Assembly (NCBI GenBank): GCA_023228025.1
Contig: JALOCD010000036.1
Coordinates: 1 to 38,223 of the forward strand
Length of the DNA stretch: 38,223 nucleotides
Source of the DNA: Prolixibacteraceae bacterium
GTDB lineage: Bacteria; Bacteroidota; Bacteroidia; Bacteroidales; Prolixibacteraceae
Reading direction: 5' to 3'
Shown in pieces: positions 8,142 to 16,974 of this stretch. Both the position numbers and the translations under genes were made by a program. How positions within the stretch are numbered: position 1 is the first letter of the stretch; every line of letters begins with the position of its first letter. The notes beneath the pieces were generated by a model, which saw only the letters and a list, made by a program, of their open reading frames with translations, did no database searches and was not told where the DNA came from.

Positions 8142-9563
8142 ATGATCAGACGATCCATCCTGTTGATTTTACTTTTATCCGGAATTCTATTAACCGGGCA
8201 GAAACCAATTTCTCCCTTGAACATCCAGGTAAAGATGAAGGGATTAAAAGATACAACCCTCTATCTTGCAAATTATTACGGGGATAAGATCCTCAAGGCC
8301 GATTCGGTCAGACTGAACGGCCAGGGTATAGGGCTTCTTGTTCGGAATAAAGCGCAAAAAGAGGGAATGTACCTCTTCTACCTGAATGATAAGAACTATT
8401 TCGAATTTCTTCTTGGAAGTGACCAGCAATTCTCCATTGAAGCTGATTTCAACAATAGTCAACAGAATAAATTTATTGGTTCTGATGAAACTGCTGCCTT
8501 TCATGAATATCAACTTTTTCTAGGCCGACAAAAAACCAAACAAGCCTTCCTTCAAAACAGGATAAAACTCCTTCCTGAAAAGAGTGACTCCATGAAAATC
8601 GTGCAAAAGGAGCTATCAGATCTAAATAATTCCATGGAGCGTTACTGGAAGGAGAAGTCTGAAAAATTCAAAGGGACTTTTTTGGCCGATTTTTTTCGAT
8701 CATTGATGATCCCGATTTCAGAGGAGCCAAAAATTCCGCTCTCCGGAAAAAATCCGGATTCACTTCGTTGGGTAAACAATTACAATTTCCAAAAAAACCA
8801 CTTCTGGGATAATTTCAATTTTGAAAGGTCAGGATTAATCCGCACTCCGCTCTTTCAGGAAAAACTGAACACCTATTTTAAGAATATGATCCTGCAGATA
8901 CCTGATTCATTAATCAATCCAATGATTCAGGTCATTGAAAAATCGAAGAAGAATAAGGAGGTTTACCACTATGTCTTCCTCTATCTTCTGAATGAATCCA
9001 ATCAATCCCAAATCATGGGTATGGACAAGGTTTTCGTCGCTTTATCCGAAAAATATGTATTAAATGACCCGAAAATCTGGCTCGATTCTAGTGTAGTCAC
9101 CAAAATCAGGGACCGGGTAAATGCCATCAAACCAAACCTCATTGGGAATATTGCACCGGAATTAAAGCTTCAGGACTCTGAAGGTAATTTTTACAGCCTG
9201 AGGCAGATGAACGCACCTTTTACATTGCTTTATTTCTGGGAGCCGGATTGCAATCACTGTCAGAAGACGACTCCAATCCTAAACAAGGATCTTTATCAGG
9301 TGTTAAAGAACAAGGGAGTTGACATCTTTGCAGTTCTTACCCAGAACAACAAGGAGAAATGGATGAAAGCCATCCAGGAGTACAAAATCCAGGAGTGGAC
9401 AAATGTGTGGGATCCCGGTTACACCTCTAATTTCAGAAAGCTGTATGATGTGACCAGTACACCAATCATCTACATCCTTGATAAGAATAAGCGAATCATA
9501 GCCAAGAGATTGGATGTGGACTCCTCCCTGAAATTCTTAAAGGCGCAGTTGAATATTCAATAA
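8142..9563 (+). CDS. TlpA-like thioredoxin-fold protein with DUF4369-type N-terminal region
   Basis: From the ATG at 8142 the protein has 473 residues; a TTG start at 8106 would put 12 extra residues before the signal peptide. AAGAGG lies a few bases upstream of 8142. Residues 1-19 are a signal peptide. A DUF4369-like beta domain follows (about 25-115). The helical middle (about 120-330) looks like DUF5106. A C-terminal thioredoxin fold (about 335-473) has the redox pair C370/C373 in EPDCNHCQ and a cis-Pro turn in TSTPIIYIL. Such proteins act in the periplasm or are membrane-anchored, reducing or shuffling disulfides or supporting cytochrome maturation. The substrate is unknown. It converges on the fucosidase gene with only 16 bases between the stops. 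Confidence 0.85.
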   Translation: MIRRSILLILLLSGILLTGQKPISPLNIQVKMKGLKDTTLYLANYYGDKILKADSVRLNGQGIGLLVRNKAQKEGMYLFYLNDKNYFEFLLGSDQQFSIEADFNNSQQNKFIGSDETAAFHEYQLFLGRQKTKQAFLQNRIKLLPEKSDSMKIVQKELSDLNNSMERYWKEKSEKFKGTFLADFFRSLMIPISEEPKIPLSGKNPDSLRWVNNYNFQKNHFWDNFNFERSGLIRTPLFQEKLNTYFKNMILQIPDSLINPMIQVIEKSKKNKEVYHYVFLYLLNESNQSQIMGMDKVFVALSEKYVLNDPKIWLDSSVVTKIRDRVNAIKPNLIGNIAPELKLQDSEGNFYSLRQMNAPFTLLYFWEPDCNHCQKTTPILNKDLYQVLKNKGVDIFAVLTQNNKEKWMKAIQEYKIQEWTNVWDPGYTSNFRKLYDVTSTPIIYILDKNKRIIAKRLDVDSSLKFLKAQLNIQ

Positions 9564-9579
9564 AGTTTCCGCAGCAACT

Positions 9580-10872
9580 TCATCTGTAAGCCGGATTTGT
9601 GGCCTTCGGAGCGCCATCAAATGTTAATTCCACCACATTCATGTATGGATCAGGCGGAGTTACCGGAAGTCCTCTAAGCCAGACACGATCCTCTTTTTGT
9701 TCGACCTGAACGGACTGTCCTGTCGTAAGGATAATAGCAGATTTAACTTGACTGCCGCACCAGGCAAAAGGAAGCACAGCGCCCGGCCAGCGCTGAATGA
9801 AGAGGTAGACTTTATCCCCTACCCTGCATTGAAAACCCAGATTGGACGCCACAACAGGGGAAGGTTCAGCTTTGTAAACAGCAATACCATGCTTTTTCAT
9901 CCAGATTCCTATCTCCCTGAGTGAGCTTCTCTGAGGATCGGGGATATTTCCATCACCGTCCGGCGAAACATTCAACAGAAAATTACCACCCTGTGATACG
10001 CATGAAGTGAGCAGCCGGATCAACTCTGCGACAGGTTTGTAGTTGTTATCATTTGGGGCATACCCCCATGTTCTGTTCATGGTATAACACGACTCCCAAG
10101 GCTGATTGTGTGCAGTCACCACATTTTCGGGTGTGACAAAATCCGCGGTCATTCCAGCCCTGTCATTGATGACAATATCCGGTTGAAGGTGCCGTGCCAT
10201 CCTGATCAATGCATCGGAGTGCCATACCCCCGTATCACCGGGGGCCATACCATCGAACCAAAGGATATCTACTTTGCCGTAATTGGTAAGAAGTTCTTTT
10301 ACCTGCTCATGGGCCTGTTTCACCAGCGGTTGTAAAACTTCGCTGCTTTTTGGATATCCTTGCGGCAATACACCCGGCAAGTGCCAGTCTGTAAGCGAAT
10401 AGTAAAACCCCATCCGCATCCCGGCATTATGGCAAGCCGAAGCAAATTCAGCGATCAGGTCTCTCCCTGGACCCACTTTTACGCTGGTGAAATCAGAAAC
10501 CTTGCTGTCATACAAACAATAACCATCGTGGTGACGCGTTGTCAGTACCACATATTTCATTCCGGCTTCTTTGGCCATCGCCATCCATTTTGCAGGATCA
10601 TAGGCACGTGGCTGAAAGGTTTCGGCCAGTTTTCTGTATTCCTTGTACGGAATGTGCTCCTGATACATGATCCATTCGCCACGCCCCGGGCCAGAGTATA
10701 CGCCCCAATGAATGAACATGCCAAAACGGGCCTCCTTCCACCAATTCATTTTATCCTGAAGCCCCTGTCCGAAACTATTTAACACGATAAGCAGCAATAA
10801 CAAGGAAACAGAGAACCTCACCTGATTCCCGTAATAACAATTGTATTTCAATTTATTTCTATCTATTTCCAT
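9580..10872 (-). CDS. GH29 alpha-L-fucosidase, exported
   Basis: The 430-residue protein is a retaining glycoside hydrolase of family 29 that releases terminal L-fucose. Family landmarks are RFGMFIHWG (about 49-57), the substrate-binding TTRHHDGY (111-118), and VDILWFDG with the likely nucleophile D207. A signal peptide covers about residues 18-36. The ATG at 10872 gives an unusual 17-residue extension before it, so a GTG at 10821, immediately ahead of the hydrophobic stretch, may be the real start. The gene lies just downstream of a sialate O-acetylesterase-type hydrolase on the same strand, suggesting joint trimming of host or algal glycans in the periplasm. No SusC/SusD pair is present. 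Confidence 0.9.
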   Translation of the reverse strand: MEIDRNKLKYNCYYGNQVRFSVSLLLLLIVLNSFGQGLQDKMNWWKEARFGMFIHWGVYSGPGRGEWIMYQEHIPYKEYRKLAETFQPRAYDPAKWMAMAKEAGMKYVVLTTRHHDGYCLYDSKVSDFTSVKVGPGRDLIAEFASACHNAGMRMGFYYSLTDWHLPGVLPQGYPKSSEVLQPLVKQAHEQVKELLTNYGKVDILWFDGMAPGDTGVWHSDALIRMARHLQPDIVINDRAGMTADFVTPENVVTAHNQPWESCYTMNRTWGYAPNDNNYKPVAELIRLLTSCVSQGGNFLLNVSPDGDGNIPDPQRSSLREIGIWMKKHGIAVYKAEPSPVVASNLGFQCRVGDKVYLFIQRWPGAVLPFAWCGSQVKSAIILTTGQSVQVEQKEDRVWLRGLPVTPPDPYMNVVELTFDGAPKATNPAYR

Positions 10873-10910
10873 TTAACCTTTTTGACCCTTCGACTTCACT
10901 CTGGGACCGG

Positions 10911-10932
10911 TAACATTATAAACATTTCAAAC
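10911..10932. repeat. Dispersed 22-bp sequence, second copy at 2121-2142
   Basis: TAACATTATAAAC followed by A/T and TTTCAAAC occurs here, between the esterase and fucosidase genes, and at 2121-2142, beyond the 3' end of the helicase gene, with one mismatch in 22. Just beside it, 10886-10910 resembles the TTCGAC...GGGACCGG repeat found near 25065-25088. Confidence 0.6.
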
Positions 10933-10962
10933 TAAATAAACATTTCAAACAATTTTTCCCTT

Positions 10963-12378
10963 TTACTTTACAACCGCATCCGTTTTGACTTCCCAGTGGT
11001 CGGTCCGGAACATATTGACGGGCATGCCTTCCTTGTTGAAAAGATTAGGAATTGTGTTATTGCTGAAACCGAACCTGACTGCTACCGGCTCCTTAACGGC
11101 CTTGTTCCAGACTACTACCGTATTTCCTTCAATTCTCGCACTGGCAAACAAGAATTTCTGATCGGAACCCGCAATATAGAATTCGTTCAAATCTTTGGAG
11201 GTTGCCATCAATCCACTCTCTACATTGTCAAACAGAATTCTTACCCTGTTCTTTTCGATGATCATTCCCTTGTACATGGGGTATTTGTAAGCAACTTCTT
11301 TGACCCCATAATTGTCGGCCAATGCCAGGTTGGCAAGACGATTGGCGACCTCTATTTTCTTGACTGGATGAATGTTGCCCACATCGTCCACCAAATCATG
11401 TACTACCACCATCCCGGTCTTTGGAATGGATAGACAAGCTGTTTGCTGCTCCCTTATCAACGCTCCAACATTGTAGTTCCCGTACGAAAAAGGGGCAATC
11501 TGGACATAGTAGAAGGGGAAATTATTGCTCCAGGCACTTCTCCATGCGCCAATCATCTTGGTCATTAATCGGGAATAGGTATTGTAATTCTGGGTATTGC
11601 TCTCGCCCTGATACCAGATTGCCCCGGCAATTTTAAATTTGGTCAGGGGCGAAATCATTGCCAGGTAGGAGGCGCCGGGGGTAATTGGCCACCAATCGGT
11701 TGGATTCAATTTCAACGAAGCGTCCTTTAAGACCGGATCTTGCTCCACCACCTCCTTCGGTGTCCAAACTTCAGCGGGTGTGCCACCCCAGTTGCTGTTG
11801 ATCAGCCCTACCGGGACATTTAGGCTGCTTTGTATCTTTTTGCCGAAAAAATATCCGATGGCGCTGAAGTGAACCATCTCTTCAGGAGTACAAACCATCC
11901 ATTTTGCTTTAATGTCTTCCTGGGGATAATCGGCTGTCGCCTTTGGAACGTAAAAAAACCTTATTTGGGTATTTGCCGCATTTGGGGCCTCATCAAGCGA
12001 TTGTTTCAATTTCTGATCGCCACTCCACTCCATGTTACTCTGTCCGCCGCAAACCCATACTTCCCCAATCAAAACATCTTCCAGAACAGTTTTCGTGTTG
12101 ATGGTAATTGTGTAAGGGCCTCCGGCAGAAGGGGTTTTGATCTTCAGGCTCCATTTTGCCCCTGGTGTTCCCTTGGTCACGTATTTGGTTGTATCCCACG
12201 AATTTATAACCGTTATCTTCTCTCCCGGGGAACACCAGCCCCATAAATTGACATCACTCTTCTGCTGAAGCACCATGTGATTTCCAATGATGGACGGAAG
12301 CCTGACTTCAGCCTGGCTATCAATTGCACAAAATAGCAGGGGCGCAATAAATATCGCAAGCAATAACTCCTTCTTCAT
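10963..12378 (-). CDS. Sialate O-acetylesterase-type SGNH hydrolase
   Basis: The 471-residue exported protein (signal peptide about 1-23) belongs to the SASA/SGNH esterase family, which removes O-acetyl groups from sialic acids or from other acetylated glycans such as xylan. The catalytic serine lies in GGQSNMEWSG (S114). GLINSNWGGTPAEVWTP is the block II/III region, IWYQGESNT follows, and the catalytic Asp/His are in DDVGNIHP. A beta-sandwich insert at about 25-100 (MVLQQ..., then the WGWCSPGEKI strand) is typical. It is followed by a GH29 fucosidase 90 bases downstream, probably co-transcribed. Specificity cannot be settled from sequence: no sialidase or NanA genes are nearby, so action on acetylated plant or algal glycans is equally possible. 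Confidence 0.88.
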   Translation of the reverse strand: MKKELLLAIFIAPLLFCAIDSQAEVRLPSIIGNHMVLQQKSDVNLWGWCSPGEKITVINSWDTTKYVTKGTPGAKWSLKIKTPSAGGPYTITINTKTVLEDVLIGEVWVCGGQSNMEWSGDQKLKQSLDEAPNAANTQIRFFYVPKATADYPQEDIKAKWMVCTPEEMVHFSAIGYFFGKKIQSSLNVPVGLINSNWGGTPAEVWTPKEVVEQDPVLKDASLKLNPTDWWPITPGASYLAMISPLTKFKIAGAIWYQGESNTQNYNTYSRLMTKMIGAWRSAWSNNFPFYYVQIAPFSYGNYNVGALIREQQTACLSIPKTGMVVVHDLVDDVGNIHPVKKIEVANRLANLALADNYGVKEVAYKYPMYKGMIIEKNRVRILFDNVESGLMATSKDLNEFYIAGSDQKFLFASARIEGNTVVVWNKAVKEPVAVRFGFSNNTIPNLFNKEGMPVNMFRTDHWEVKTDAVVK

Positions 12379-12835
12379 AATACAGAATATTAATTAGTTA
12401 ATCATTAGCACAAACTTGAACATGACAGTTCGCATAGAGAATGCATACCATTGATCATGTTGATTTGAATGTGCAAGATACAAATTAATAAAAATAACCG
12501 GGAATTGGATAGACAGAAAACCCATTTTGCTTTGTCAAAGCACCATTTGGATAGACCCTGAATTGGGAGAAGAATGGCCTCCGATGCACCAATATTGTCA
12601 GTTTTCATGCACCGTCGGCCATCCTATCTTAAGGAAACTCCCTGAGGGCAGGTTTAGTCGTCCCTTAACTTTTCCTATTGAAAAGAGGTACGAATGGATT
12701 AAAAGTTGCTTCAGATTTACACGATTTTAAAGTTTGCCATCAAATCCGAAGTCAACTATATTTATATCTTATTGGCTTCAAAATAGACCAATACCGTTCA
12801 ATTAAAAAATAGCCCATTGGGGTCATTTTCTTCAA
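12379..12835. other. Intergenic region between response regulator and esterase
   Basis: There is no believable gene in this 457-base gap. It holds an 18-bp repeat at 12809-12826 (see separate entry) and a weak inverted repeat TATTGG/CCAATA (12770-12775 and 12788-12793) just past the response regulator. The promoter of the esterase-fucosidase pair should lie here, but I see no clean -7 box. Confidence 0.5.
12809..12826. repeat. 18-bp direct repeat flanking the response regulator (copy 2 at 13511-13528)
   Basis: ATAGCCCATTGGGGTCAT at 12809-12826 matches ATAGCCCTTTGGGGTCAT at 13511-13528 in 17 of 18 bases. One copy lies just beyond the regulator's stop, the other at the kinase stop. Each contains a CCC-N3-GGGG-type dyad, compatible with a protein-binding site. 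Confidence 0.6.
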
Positions 12836-13465
12836 TCAAACCATCTTTTCCGTCAAGGCTTTTGCAACAACCTGCGCTTTGGAATGCACATGAAGTTTCT
12901 CGTAAATATTTTTGATGTGGTTTCTTACAGTTTGTGTACTAATAAACAGTTCTACAGCGATTTGTTCATTTGTAATTCCACTGACAATATAGCTGAGTAT
13001 CTCTTGTTCGCGTTTTGTCAGGATCGAAATGTGCTCCTTTACCTTTTTATCCGGTTTAAAAAAGGACAACACCTGTTTGGCTACCATTGGGGTTAATGCG
13101 GCCCCACCCTCGAACACCTGTTGAATGGCATCAAGAATCTTTTGCGGATTGGTCTTTTTCAGGATATAACCGTCCGCCCCATTTTTAATGGCCGTCATGA
13201 TGTTGTATTCATCCTCGAGAATGGTGAGCATAATGATCTTTGTCTCTTCCCATCTGTTTTTAAAAACCTGAATGGCTTCCAGACCTGTCATTCTCGGAAG
13301 GCTAATATCCAGCATAATAACATCCGTGGCAACATTATATTGTATGGCCTCTTCCACTGAACCAAAAGACCACACTACTTTGTAATCCTTGATGGAGGAG
13401 ATCAAAAAGGCCAGACTTTTCCTGAACTCTTCATGGTCCTCAACGATGCCAACAGTGATAGACAT
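12836..13465 (-). CDS. NarL/LuxR-family response regulator
   Basis: From the chosen start the protein has 209 residues. The receiver domain (1-120) shows the acidic pocket VEDH (9-11), the phospho-acceptor D53 in DVIMLDISLP, the T in MLTILED and K in ILKKTNP. A LuxR-type helix-turn-helix follows (about 142-205: LTKREQEILSYIVSGITNEQIA, then the recognition helix STQTVRNHIKNIYEKL). It is the partner of the adjacent histidine kinase. A longer frame beginning at 13528 overlaps the kinase stop by four bases (ATGA). It adds 21 residues with no homology that fall in the repeat at 13511-13528, so I prefer 13465. Likely targets include its own operon or the downstream glycan hydrolase genes (inference). 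Confidence 0.9.
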   Translation of the reverse strand: MSITVGIVEDHEEFRKSLAFLISSIKDYKVVWSFGSVEEAIQYNVATDVIMLDISLPRMTGLEAIQVFKNRWEETKIIMLTILEDEYNIMTAIKNGADGYILKKTNPQKILDAIQQVFEGGAALTPMVAKQVLSFFKPDKKVKEHISILTKREQEILSYIVSGITNEQIAVELFISTQTVRNHIKNIYEKLHVHSKAQVVAKALTEKMV

Positions 13466-13524
13466 GGTGGATATTTTTCCCGAAGTAAACATTAAATTTT
13501 GTGAATGACCATAGCCCTTTGGGG

Positions 13525-16500
13525 TCATATTTTAATTATTAGTTGAATAATTGTTCCCTTTCCGGTTTGAGAAACGACTGAAAGCTCAATTTTGGACTCT
13601 TCAGCCCTTCGTCGGATGTTGATCAATCCATTCCCATGGGAAACGTCCTTTTGAAGATTTTTTTCGTCAAAACCCATACCATCATCCATCAAAATTATTG
13701 AACAGGTTGATCCTTTTACATCAGCTATGAAGGAGACACTTCTAGCCCTTGAGTGACGGATGATGTTGTGAATTGCCTCCTTCAATATCAAAAAAGTATC
13801 ATTTTTAAGCTCATCCGGCATTAAGATCATCTTATCAGGAGTATTAATTTCTGCATGGTACAGAATCCCATTATCGGTCAATGTTTCATACAAAAGACTG
13901 TTTACTTTTGCCAGCAACCCCTGAAGGGAATCATTTCTTGGAGAAGTCATCCAGATTATATCCGTTATGGATTGCAATGCTGTTTGGGTCAGTTCTGCAA
14001 TTTTATGGGACAATCTCTTAAAATCTGATTGAACAGGATCTTCAATTCTCTTAAGGGTGTCGGTGTAGATGGAGATACTTCCAAGCGTTGAAGCCAGGTC
14101 ATCATGCAGATCACGTGAAATCTTTTCCCTTAATTTCATCTTTTGCCTGGAAAGGGCAACTGAGATTTGTAGCCGTTCAGTAATCAGGTGCACGACGGAG
14201 AGCAAGACCAGAACGATGAAAATTGGGAGAACAAACAGCCAATTTGAAGTGGTATATAGTGCCAGTAAATTGAAGAAGAGGAAGCCAATAAAAATGATCG
14301 CCACAGCCACTTTTCTAATTCTGTCGATCTTGCTTTTGCCTTTGATATGCCTTCTGAAATAAATTGCGATAAGTAAGAGAACCAATATAACTTTCAAATA
14401 TTCTCTTAATAGTTCCGGATTTTTTACAGTTTGAAGTGCCATTTGCCCAATACGGTTCGTAAAAACCTTCCAACCTGTTTGTTCCCGTACCAATAAAATG
14501 CCGGGTTTTAAAGCATCAATTCTTAGTTCACTTCCCGGATATGGGAATTTGATGATCGCAAAATAGTTGTTGCCTTGAACCAAGGGAAATATCGCCTCTT
14601 TGGCTGAGATTGACGCGTAACCACCACCCCCGCTGATCTCCTGAAAACTTTCCAATGTCTCCGTCATTTTAACCGTATCTTTTGAATAAAGATAAATTTT
14701 CGCTCCGATGGCATCCCGGTTGGAGAGAACTCCCTCCAGCTTCAATTGTAATGTCTGTTTATTCCTGCTTTGATTCAGAAATACCCTGCTGCTACCACCT
14801 AAAAAATTAGCAACATAAAGGTCTATATTTCCATCATTATCTAAATCGCCTACAGCCGAACCAGTAGAATAACCACTCATGTCTGCGCCAAAATCTGATG
14901 TCACATCTTTGAAAAACAGTCCACTAACGTTTTTGTACAAAACATTTGTTCCCACATTGCTGAGGTAAAGATCCAGGTACCCATCATTATCAAAATCGGC
15001 GAATACGCCCCCATTCGACAAGAATATTTGCTTCTCCAGGTAATTGCTGGTAACATCCCTGAAGTTGCCTTTCCCGTTGTTCAGATAGAGTTTATTCTCA
15101 TCATTTTTATTGGCAATAAAAAGATCAGGAAACCCATCGTTGTTGATGTCGGCGAATGTAACGCCATTACTTTTTACCGGAGGAGCCTTGGCCAAATCTG
15201 TATCATCGGTAATGTCCCTAAATTTTATCCTGCCATTTTTTGTTTCATTCAAATAAATCCTGTTCTTTTCGTACCAAAAAGTAACACACAGATCCGGCAA
15301 CCCATCTCCGTTAATATCGCTGAAGGTGGCGCATGATCCCCCGGAAACAGTCACTAATCCTGCGCCCGTCGTAACATCTGTAAAATGGCCGGTGCCGTCA
15401 TTTTTAAATAATTTGTTGGATCCATTCTCGCTTGTCACATACAGGTCAACATTACCATCCAGATCAACATCCGCAAAGGCAGCGGCAGAAGACCGGTTGA
15501 AATTATCACAGGCGCGATTGGGTTGTAAGGAGACATCCCGGAACATCCCACTCCCATTGTTTATCAATAGCTTATTCTTTGAATTGAGGTAGCATACATA
15601 GATATCTTCATCTCCATCATTGTCAATATCTGCAACGGTTACACCCAATTTCAATTCTACATAACTGGATTCGCTCTTCGAATCAAAGGTCCCTCCTGAT
15701 TTACGAATCAGTCCCTCCTCTCTGAAGAAATTCTCCTTAACGGAATCCATGTCAGACTCCATTCTATTAATATACAGTCGATTATAATCTGAGATGCAGA
15801 CAGAAAATATATCACACTTGTTGTCTCCATTCAAATCTGCCAAAGCGACGCCATATTCATTGTCCAGATCAATGCCGAAATTGGTCAGCTTAAAGGAAGA
15901 GAATCCCGGATTTCCCTTCTCAAAAGGTGGAAGGCTCTTTTTCCCTGAATACAAAAGGACTCCGGCAGCTCCTGCAATCCAAACCTCGTCATCCCCTGCA
16001 AATGACAAATCATTAAGTTGAAATTTCTCTTTAAAAGACAGATCATCCAAACGACCACCCCGGATCCTTAAAATTTTTGATTGGGGCCCTATGAACCAAA
16101 TCTCATTTTTGGGGGATACAAATATTTTATTGGTTAGCCTCAGCGCCTCATTGGTCACTAAACGACGAGAAAGCATCCCATCAAATTCAATGATTTCATT
16201 TTGGCATAAGGCAAATCCTTTCTTTTGATCAACTACAACAAAATCAACAACTTCTTTATTTTCAAGTAGCGCTTTATATTTTGTACCATTGAAGAAATAC
16301 AACTTTTTTTTGTTGGTAAGTATCCAAAAATTATGGGCATCGATACCACTGATTTTTTTGATAATGGACTTTTCAGGAGCAAGTTCAATTTTCTTGAATT
16401 CACCATTTTCATAAACAGCCACTTCCGACGAACTACACAAAAATGCAACATTGTCCTTCGAGACAGAGAAAGCGAAAACCGAAACGCCAAAAGGGCCAAC

Positions 16501-16857
16501 CAAGTTTTCTGTTATACCATTTACAGAATGGTATATCATGGCAGTACTATTTTCGAGGTTGATGGTGTACCAAAAATCCTTGACTGAGTTAGCGGTAAAA
16601 AATGAGATAAATCGTAAAGAAGGATTGTCGGACTTTTTCCATTCACTCCCTTCATAGAACCTATAGACCTTATCTGCCAGGAAGTAGCCCTCATCCTCCT
16701 TCAGCATCACGATTTGCCGGATATTTGACTTCGTCCCGGAATTAACACGAACGAAAGGCTGTGCATAGGTTGAGATATGCAAACATGCAACCAAAATGAA
16801 ACCAAAAAATGTCTTTTGATTGCCACAAAAGATCGCTAAATGGTTTAAAACAGACAT
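13525..16857 (-). CDS. Sensor histidine kinase with FG-GAP/VCBS calcium-loop propeller
   Basis: This 1110-residue hybrid begins with a signal sequence (about 15-32). The region 35-310 has repeated W-containing beta units (DFWYTI, NFWILT, EIWFIG, EVWIAG), a probable first propeller. Next come seven FG-GAP/VCBS units with DxDxDG-type calcium loops beginning near 342, 410, 463, 514, 570, 621 and 671. An ASPIC/UnbV-like NRDAIGAKIYLY segment is at 712-723. Transmembrane helices lie near 820-835, 850-868 and 872-893. The cytoplasmic part is HisKA_3 with the phospho-acceptor H918 (SRDLHDDLAS) and a HATPase_c domain (EAIHNIIRHS, DDGMGFD, GNGLINI). It should sense something in the periplasm or at the cell surface, perhaps calcium-stabilised glycans, and phosphorylate the NarL-type regulator whose gene follows. 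The ligand is unknown. Confidence 0.9.
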   Translation of the reverse strand: MSVLNHLAIFCGNQKTFFGFILVACLHISTYAQPFVRVNSGTKSNIRQIVMLKEDEGYFLADKVYRFYEGSEWKKSDNPSLRFISFFTANSVKDFWYTINLENSTAMIYHSVNGITENLVGPFGVSVFAFSVSKDNVAFLCSSSEVAVYENGEFKKIELAPEKSIIKKISGIDAHNFWILTNKKKLYFFNGTKYKALLENKEVVDFVVVDQKKGFALCQNEIIEFDGMLSRRLVTNEALRLTNKIFVSPKNEIWFIGPQSKILRIRGGRLDDLSFKEKFQLNDLSFAGDDEVWIAGAAGVLLYSGKKSLPPFEKGNPGFSSFKLTNFGIDLDNEYGVALADLNGDNKCDIFSVCISDYNRLYINRMESDMDSVKENFFREEGLIRKSGGTFDSKSESSYVELKLGVTVADIDNDGDEDIYVCYLNSKNKLLINNGSGMFRDVSLQPNRACDNFNRSSAAAFADVDLDGNVDLYVTSENGSNKLFKNDGTGHFTDVTTGAGLVTVSGGSCATFSDINGDGLPDLCVTFWYEKNRIYLNETKNGRIKFRDITDDTDLAKAPPVKSNGVTFADINNDGFPDLFIANKNDENKLYLNNGKGNFRDVTSNYLEKQIFLSNGGVFADFDNDGYLDLYLSNVGTNVLYKNVSGLFFKDVTSDFGADMSGYSTGSAVGDLDNDGNIDLYVANFLGGSSRVFLNQSRNKQTLQLKLEGVLSNRDAIGAKIYLYSKDTVKMTETLESFQEISGGGGYASISAKEAIFPLVQGNNYFAIIKFPYPGSELRIDALKPGILLVREQTGWKVFTNRIGQMALQTVKNPELLREYLKVILVLLLIAIYFRRHIKGKSKIDRIRKVAVAIIFIGFLFFNLLALYTTSNWLFVLPIFIVLVLLSVVHLITERLQISVALSRQKMKLREKISRDLHDDLASTLGSISIYTDTLKRIEDPVQSDFKRLSHKIAELTQTALQSITDIIWMTSPRNDSLQGLLAKVNSLLYETLTDNGILYHAEINTPDKMILMPDELKNDTFLILKEAIHNIIRHSRARSVSFIADVKGSTCSIILMDDGMGFDEKNLQKDVSHGNGLINIRRRAEESKIELSVVSQTGKGTIIQLIIKI

Positions 16858-16921
16858 TCCTCTTCCTGGTAAGTTTGTTGGCTTACTACAAAGATGGAGA
16901 AATTCCCAATACCTGAAACAG

Positions 16922-16953
16922 AAAAAGGCGGAAACATTTGAAGTTCCGCCTTT
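16922..16953 (-). terminator. Rho-independent terminator of the Kdo8N operon
   Basis: Perfect 10-bp inverted repeats AAAGGCGGAA (16924-16933) and TTCCGCCTTT (16944-16953) with a 10-base loop lie 21 bases past the fusion gene's stop. Read on the minus strand, the stem ends in a T run. Confidence 0.85.
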
Positions 16954-16974
16954 CCCTTTATGGTAGAAATTGAA

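Noticed and set aside
10963..12378. Xylanase or carbohydrate-binding protein identity
   Set aside because: The GQSNM catalytic block and DxxNIHP define an SGNH esterase; acetylxylan is only a possible substrate.
12405..12730. Small reading frames on both strands between the regulator and esterase
   Set aside because: Under 70 codons, no signal or domain, and no promoter or ribosome site supporting them.
13466..13528. N-terminal extension of the response regulator from an ATGA overlap
   Set aside because: The extra 21 residues have no counterpart in the family and coincide with a repeat; however, the overlap leaves the longer start possible.
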